Part shown: positions 57,737 through 64,000 of the stretch, piece after piece
Numbering within the stretch: position 1 is the first letter of the stretch
Layout of the letters: every line of letters starts with the position of its first letter
NCBI RefSeq assembly: GCF_030867145.1
Contig: NC_134440.1
Span: 992,001 to 1,056,000, forward strand
DNA: 64,000 nt
Reading direction: 5' to 3'
From: Opisthocomus hoazin
Lineage: Eukaryota > Chordata > Aves > Opisthocomiformes > Opisthocomidae
Position numbers and translations under genes: made by a program
Notes under the pieces: generated by a model
The model's database searches: none
Told to the model about the DNA's origin: nothing
Seen by the model: only the letters and a program-made list of their open reading frames with translations

Positions 57737-58270
57737 CGCGCCCCACTGCCCCCTGCCCCTCAGCCAATCGACGGCCCCGTGCGACAGGAGGCACCGCCCC
57801 CCGCGCCCGCTCAGCCAGTCAACGCGCTGAGAGGGCACGTCTGACAGGATGATGGATGGTAATCCTGATCAATGGAAGAGCGAGGTGGGCGGGGTGGTCG
57901 CGGGGATGTTGATTGGCGGGGTGGGCGAGACCACGGGGCGGGGCGAGGCGGGGCGGGGGGAAGGTCACGGGGCTGGGGGGTGGTTTCGGGGCCCTGCGGG
58001 CCAGGCCCTTCCCCCCGCGGCGGAGCTTTCCCGCCGGCCGGGCGCGCGCCCCGCGGCCTGTCCCGGGCTGGGCCGCTGAGAGCGGCGGAACCGTCCCGGT
58101 CGCGACAGAGCACCCCCCGACCCCCCCCAGCGAGCGGCGGTGGGCGGCCCCCGGCGCACTACAGCTCCCAGGAGCCCCCGCGGCTGAGGCCCCCCCGCGG
58201 CCGCCTCGGCGCCGCCTGTCTCCGCGCGGGCAGGCAAGAGCGCGGGCAGCCCGCGGGGGCCTCGGGCAAG
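57737..58270. promoter_or_regulatory. Shared CpG-rich promoter region of GPX4 (-) and POLR2E (+)
   Basis: Only 534 bp separate the two divergent start codons, and both 5' leaders must fit in it. The interval is CpG-rich and contains a CCAAT box at 57764-57768 (+ strand), an inverted one (ATTGG) at 57912-57916, and GC boxes such as ggggcggggcg near 57935. No TATA box is evident. This is typical of a bidirectional housekeeping promoter. Transcription start sites cannot be placed from sequence alone. Confidence 0.75.
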
Positions 58271-60398
<2,128 letters not shown>

Positions 60399-60990
60399 GG
60401 CGGGGCTGCCGGGTAAGGGGGTGCGAAGCCCTCGGGGCAGCGGGGGGCTTTGGGCAGGGCCCCAGGCTTGCGCCGGGGCGCTCCGGGGTTGAGTTGGAGG
60501 GAGCTGCCTACGGGGGAAGATTGTCCCAGAACTTGAAGTTGTTTGTGGAGGGAACTGCGCATGGGGGGACAGACAGAGCGGGGCTTGCCTGGCCTCGTGC
60601 CCGGTGTCCCCCTGGGTCGGGGTGTTCTGGGGGCTCCCGCCTGCCGAGCGAGGCGCGGGGCCATTCCCACCCCGCCTGCTCTTCCTGCCCGGCGTGGGAG
60701 GGTTGTGCAGCACCGCCCGACCTGCCCTCCCCCCAACACCCTGCGCCCTTCCTGCAGATGGCCCGAAGACCCCCAGTCCGTGCTGGCGCCCGTCGTGCTG
60801 CGTGGCCTCACACCCCGTTCTCCAGCCCAGACCTCGCTGCAGTTCCTGACTCCTCGTTAAGGACTCGAGCCCTGGAAGTGACCTGAAGCACCCGCAGCGT
60901 GCAGGGACGAAGCGAGTGGAAAAAGGCTTCTGCCTTCCTATCTTATTTATAGGATCTAATTTTTAATAAAGCTGTGTACTCACGCTGTCC
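60399..60990 (+). other. POLR2E: POLR2E 3' UTR, probably spliced, with AATAAA signal
   Basis: Fourteen bases after the stop there is a good donor (60413, gtaagg), and an acceptor cctgcag ends at 60757, so the UTR likely has an intron at 60413-60757 and a last exon from 60758. The polyadenylation signal AATAAA is at 60965-60970, with cleavage expected near 60990. The donor and acceptor are seen in the sequence; that they are used is inferred. Confidence 0.75.
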
Positions 60991-61414
60991 CTCACGGGTG
61001 GTGCATTTCTCGGCCTCCCCCTCTCCCAAAGCCTTCCAGACTTTGCGAGTCCCCGTGGTTTTCGTTCTGCTCGGGGTAACGCGCTGCTGAGGCCCCTCCA
61101 CCGCCGCTGGGCCGAGGGCTCGCCCCGCAGAGCTCGCTCCGGCTGTCGTCGGCAGTTTGGGCGGCGCCGTTCACGCTTACCTCGGTGCTTTCCTCATCAG
61201 TTCTGCCCTTGTGCTGAGACCTCGGCGGTCAGACACTGCCATGGAGAGCTGCTTATCACCCCCTTGCTTTCCCTTTAATCTTTTCCAGGTCTCCCGAGGG
61301 TTTCTAAACTTCCGTTCACTTGCTAGCAACCCGTGGAGCGCTTCCTTGCCGTGCTCAGCCTCCCGCGGCCTCGGGCGGACGCATCCGGAAGGCCCCGATC
61401 CCCAGGACAGACGC
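60991..61414. other. Gap between converging POLR2E and the ARHGAP45 candidate
   Basis: About 420 bp with no recognisable gene, RNA gene or repeat. The two flanking genes end tail to tail here. Confidence 0.6.
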
Positions 61415-63555
61415 AGGCTGGAACACACCGACTTTATTATTTTTTTGGAAGCGTATCAGCCTGAGCGCAGCAGAACACGCGACGCAGCTTCGTACAGCGG
61501 CACCGGCACCTCGTAACAACGCGCTTTGCTCCTCCCACGCTGAACTGACGCGCAGGTAGAGGGGGGCCCGTCACCACGCGCAGCTCAAGCGCAGATTTTG
61601 TCCCTTCCCCCTCGCGTCGCCCGTCCTCGGGTACCGGCAGCGGGAGAGGCAGCCGGCCGGTGGTCCTGCCGCCGCGGCACGGCCTCGGGGAAGCCAGCAG
61701 CTTGCTGAAGAGCCGCGGCGCAGGGCGACCCGCAGGTCTCTGGCTCAGTGACCAGCGTTCGGCTGTGGGTTAGCCATGGGTTTTGTACCTTTAACCTGGT
61801 TTGCCGAGACGCGTTCCGCTGTCGCGGGGGGCTCTGGGAGCGGTGAGGCCCAGGCTCTCCCCTGTGCCGGAGGCTGCTCCTCGCAGGGGCCAAGCGCCCG
61901 GCTGGCGGCCCCGTCCCGCCGTACCGGGGTGCGCGCAGCCGGAGCACCGCTCCCGCCGGGCTCCCTCGGCCGGGGGTCTGCCCCCGCCTTGGCCCTCGGG
62001 CTGGGTGCTCCTCGGAGCTGGTGCGGCGAGGTCCGACGCGCGAGCAGCCGGGGCGGGAGATGGTCCCGTGGCCAGCACCCCGCGGAGGGAGGGTCGGGGT
62101 GATTATCAGAACGCAGCTTCGGATTTGTGCAATTTCTTCAATGTCCCGGCCGGGAGCTCTTGGCCTGTGCTGGCCGTGTGCCCTCCCGGGCCGGGGGGCC
62201 GGGGCACGCTCAGCGGCGACCGCAGGAGCACAGCCCACACACAAGCAGGGTAATGGAAGGAAGCAGCTTTCGGCTCTTTCTAAGCTGAAGATCTACTCGT
62301 TTCTCTATGCTTCAGTGCAGAAAAGTCTCGTAGCTTTAAAAAAAAATACTTTGGCTGGTCTTGTTTGACCCTTGAAGTTCCTTTGCCAGCAGAGGTAGTG
62401 GATTCGTGTCAAAGGGCGGTCTCTTTACAAAACAAAAAGCCTCGTACGCTGGCAGGGGCTGTGACTCGGCGCGGGCCGTGGGCCCTGGGGAGGGGGCAGC
62501 TCCCCTGGGGACCTGCTCGCTGCCCAGCTCCTGCTCGGGGCCAGCGGGAGGGGCGGAGGCGGCGTCCTGGCCTCGCAGCTTAGATTGCTGGAGACCAAAT
62601 GTCTTATCAAGAAAAAACAAAAACCCTGAGAGATGAGACAACGCTCCAGACGCCGTCCCCTGAGCTGGCTCGCAGCTGGCGGGCTGCCAAGTGGAAAAAT
62701 GCCCATAAATACCAGCAGCACCGCGGACCGCGCCAGCCGAGCCGGGGAGGGCACGTCGCGGCGGGAGTCCTGCGTCGCGCCGAGGCGCTGAGGCAGGAAA
62801 TTCGTCGCTGGACTTTGGGTGCCCGGAACAGTCGGAAGTGATAAATGTACCTCGCGGGGCCTGGCAGACGGCGCGGCTCTGTGCGAGATGGTGCGGGGGG
62901 CTTCCCCCCGCTGCGCCAACCCAGCGCTGCTCTGGCCGTGGCCCCTTCCCGGCGCGCTGTTCCCAGGCCGGCACAACCAGCCCGCGTGTGCTGTGCTCGG
63001 TGCTGTCCGTCTGTCCAGGCTGTGCCCGTGCCAGGCTGCAGTGCCCTGCTCCTGCCCGCTGCGGGGGACGCTCCCTGTGTCACCTCCTGGCAGCCTCAGC
63101 TCCCTCTGCAGCCACAGCCAGCGAGCACGGTCGGCTGCTTGGACTCTTCGCATCGCAGTTGCTGCAGCAGAGGCGCAGGATTAGGGAGCGGGGCAAGAAT
63201 TAAGCCCGTGACCTGGCACGGGCACGGCAAAGCCCTGGGCTCCTTCCCAGCCTGGAGGGTCTGCCCTGCTTCAGCTCCTTCCCAAGAGCCGATCATCGCA
63301 GGCTGCGGGGCCGAGCCGGGGCTCCCAGCAGCCGGGGCGGCCCGACCCGCTTTTCCCCGTCGGGGGCTGAGGGGTTTTGTGTGAGCGCTCCAGCCGCGGG
63401 CCAGCGAGGTCTTGCCTGCAGCCCACACACCAAACCCCCCGCGCCGCCTCTCCCCACCCCTCGACACCGCAGCGTCGCGGTCGCTGCGCCCGGGGACCTG
63501 CTGGGTTCTGCCCCTTTGCCCCATCCCAGCGTCCGCGGCGTTTTTGTGCGGTGGC
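61415..63555 (-). other. ARHGAP45: 3' UTR of the ARHGAP45 candidate with AATAAA signal
   Basis: The gene strand has AATAAA at 61438-61433 (tttatt on +), the first strong signal after the stop codon at 63558-63556, giving a UTR of about 2.1 kb. The region is GC-rich with no convincing coding sequence or repeat. An earlier cleavage site cannot be excluded. Confidence 0.5.
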
Positions 63556-63932
63556 TCAGATAAAGCGGGGCTGCTGCTCGCGGCCGCGCTGGCGCCAGGC
63601 AGCGGCCAGCACGGCCGTGTTGTTGGACTGGTTTGTGTTGTAGTCCGGGTCGGCAGCGAGGAGGCGGCTCTCGGGGGGCTCTTCTGCGTCGCTTTGCTCT
63701 TCTCCCGGGGGGCTGCGGCAGCGGGGAGCGCTGCCCTCCGTGTCCGACTGGCCCATGCTGCAGCTCCGGCTCCGCTGGCCCTCGCTCCCGTCGTCGCAGA
63801 ACTGGGCTTCGTCCGTGCTGGTCTCGCTCTCCTGTTTGGTCAGCTGAGTCCGTGAGCCCTCGTCTGCGGCAGCCAGCAGCTCCCCGCTGTCCTCCAGCTC
63901 CGAGTCGGAGTCAACGGAGCGGTCACCAGGCT
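63556..63932 (-). CDS. ARHGAP45: Last coding exon of a - strand gene, probably Rho GTPase-activating protein 45
   Basis: Partial gene. A clear acceptor (cccgcag on the - strand) ends at 63933, and the exon runs to TGA at 63558-63556: 377 nt, phase requiring one base from the previous exon, 124 residues. The product is an acidic, Ser-rich tail (SVDSDSELEDSGELL, SETSTDEAQFCDD, SDAEEPPESRLL) with no catalytic motif, ending in PRFI. It is assigned to ARHGAP45 (HMHA1), a haematopoietic F-BAR/C1/RhoGAP protein, because that gene lies tail to tail with POLR2E in human 19p13.3. The sequence alone would not prove it, since the conserved domains lie beyond the right edge. Positions 63933-64000 are its upstream intron. 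Confidence 0.6.
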
Positions 63933-64000
63933 CTGCGGGACAGAGGGAGCCCGGCGTCACGCTCTCGCCCGGCACCGTGGCATCAGCGGGAGCTTTGTTC

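Overview
The window is nuclear DNA from a bird. It holds CR1-type LINE fragments with the avian 3' end, very GC-rich compact genes at the right-hand end, and protein sequences very close to vertebrate orthologs. Gene order and orientation match human 19p13.3 read in reverse (SBNO2, GPX4, POLR2E, ARHGAP45). In chicken this block belongs to microchromosome 28. The species cannot be told from the sequence.

Layout. (1) 1-54535: SBNO2 on the + strand. Thirty-one coding exons could be joined by reading frame and splice sites into one open frame of 1440 codons including the stop. The 5' half is spread over huge introns (intron 3 is 18 kb) that hold small CR1 relics, short tandem repeats and a CpG-rich patch. 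The 3' half is compact. (2) 55575-57736: GPX4 on the - strand, seven coding exons, with an in-frame UGA selenocysteine codon and a SECIS-like hairpin in its 3' UTR. A 38-bp minisatellite sits in its intron 5. (3) 57737-58270: a short CpG-rich gap between the divergent GPX4 and POLR2E start codons, probably a shared promoter. (4) 58271-60990: POLR2E (RPB5), seven coding exons, 210 residues, plus a spliced 3' UTR. (5) 61415-64000: the 3' UTR and last coding exon of a - strand gene that is most likely ARHGAP45 (HMHA1); the rest lies beyond the right edge.

SBNO2 and GPX4 converge tail to tail, GPX4 and POLR2E diverge head to head, and POLR2E and the ARHGAP45 candidate converge. The genes are neighbours by ancestral synteny and do not form a pathway: a transcriptional co-regulator of the IL-10/STAT3 axis, a phospholipid hydroperoxidase, a core RNA polymerase subunit and a RhoGAP. 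There is no prokaryotic-style system, CRISPR array or viral element here. The points most worth a second look are two minor-spliceosome (U12-type) introns, the complete Sec/SECIS pair of GPX4, upstream ORFs in the SBNO2 leader, an excess of palindromic STAT-type sites in SBNO2 introns, a CR1 filling SBNO2 intron 18 up to near the branch point, the kappaB-like minisatellite in GPX4, and a 414-codon antisense ORF in SBNO2 intron 3.
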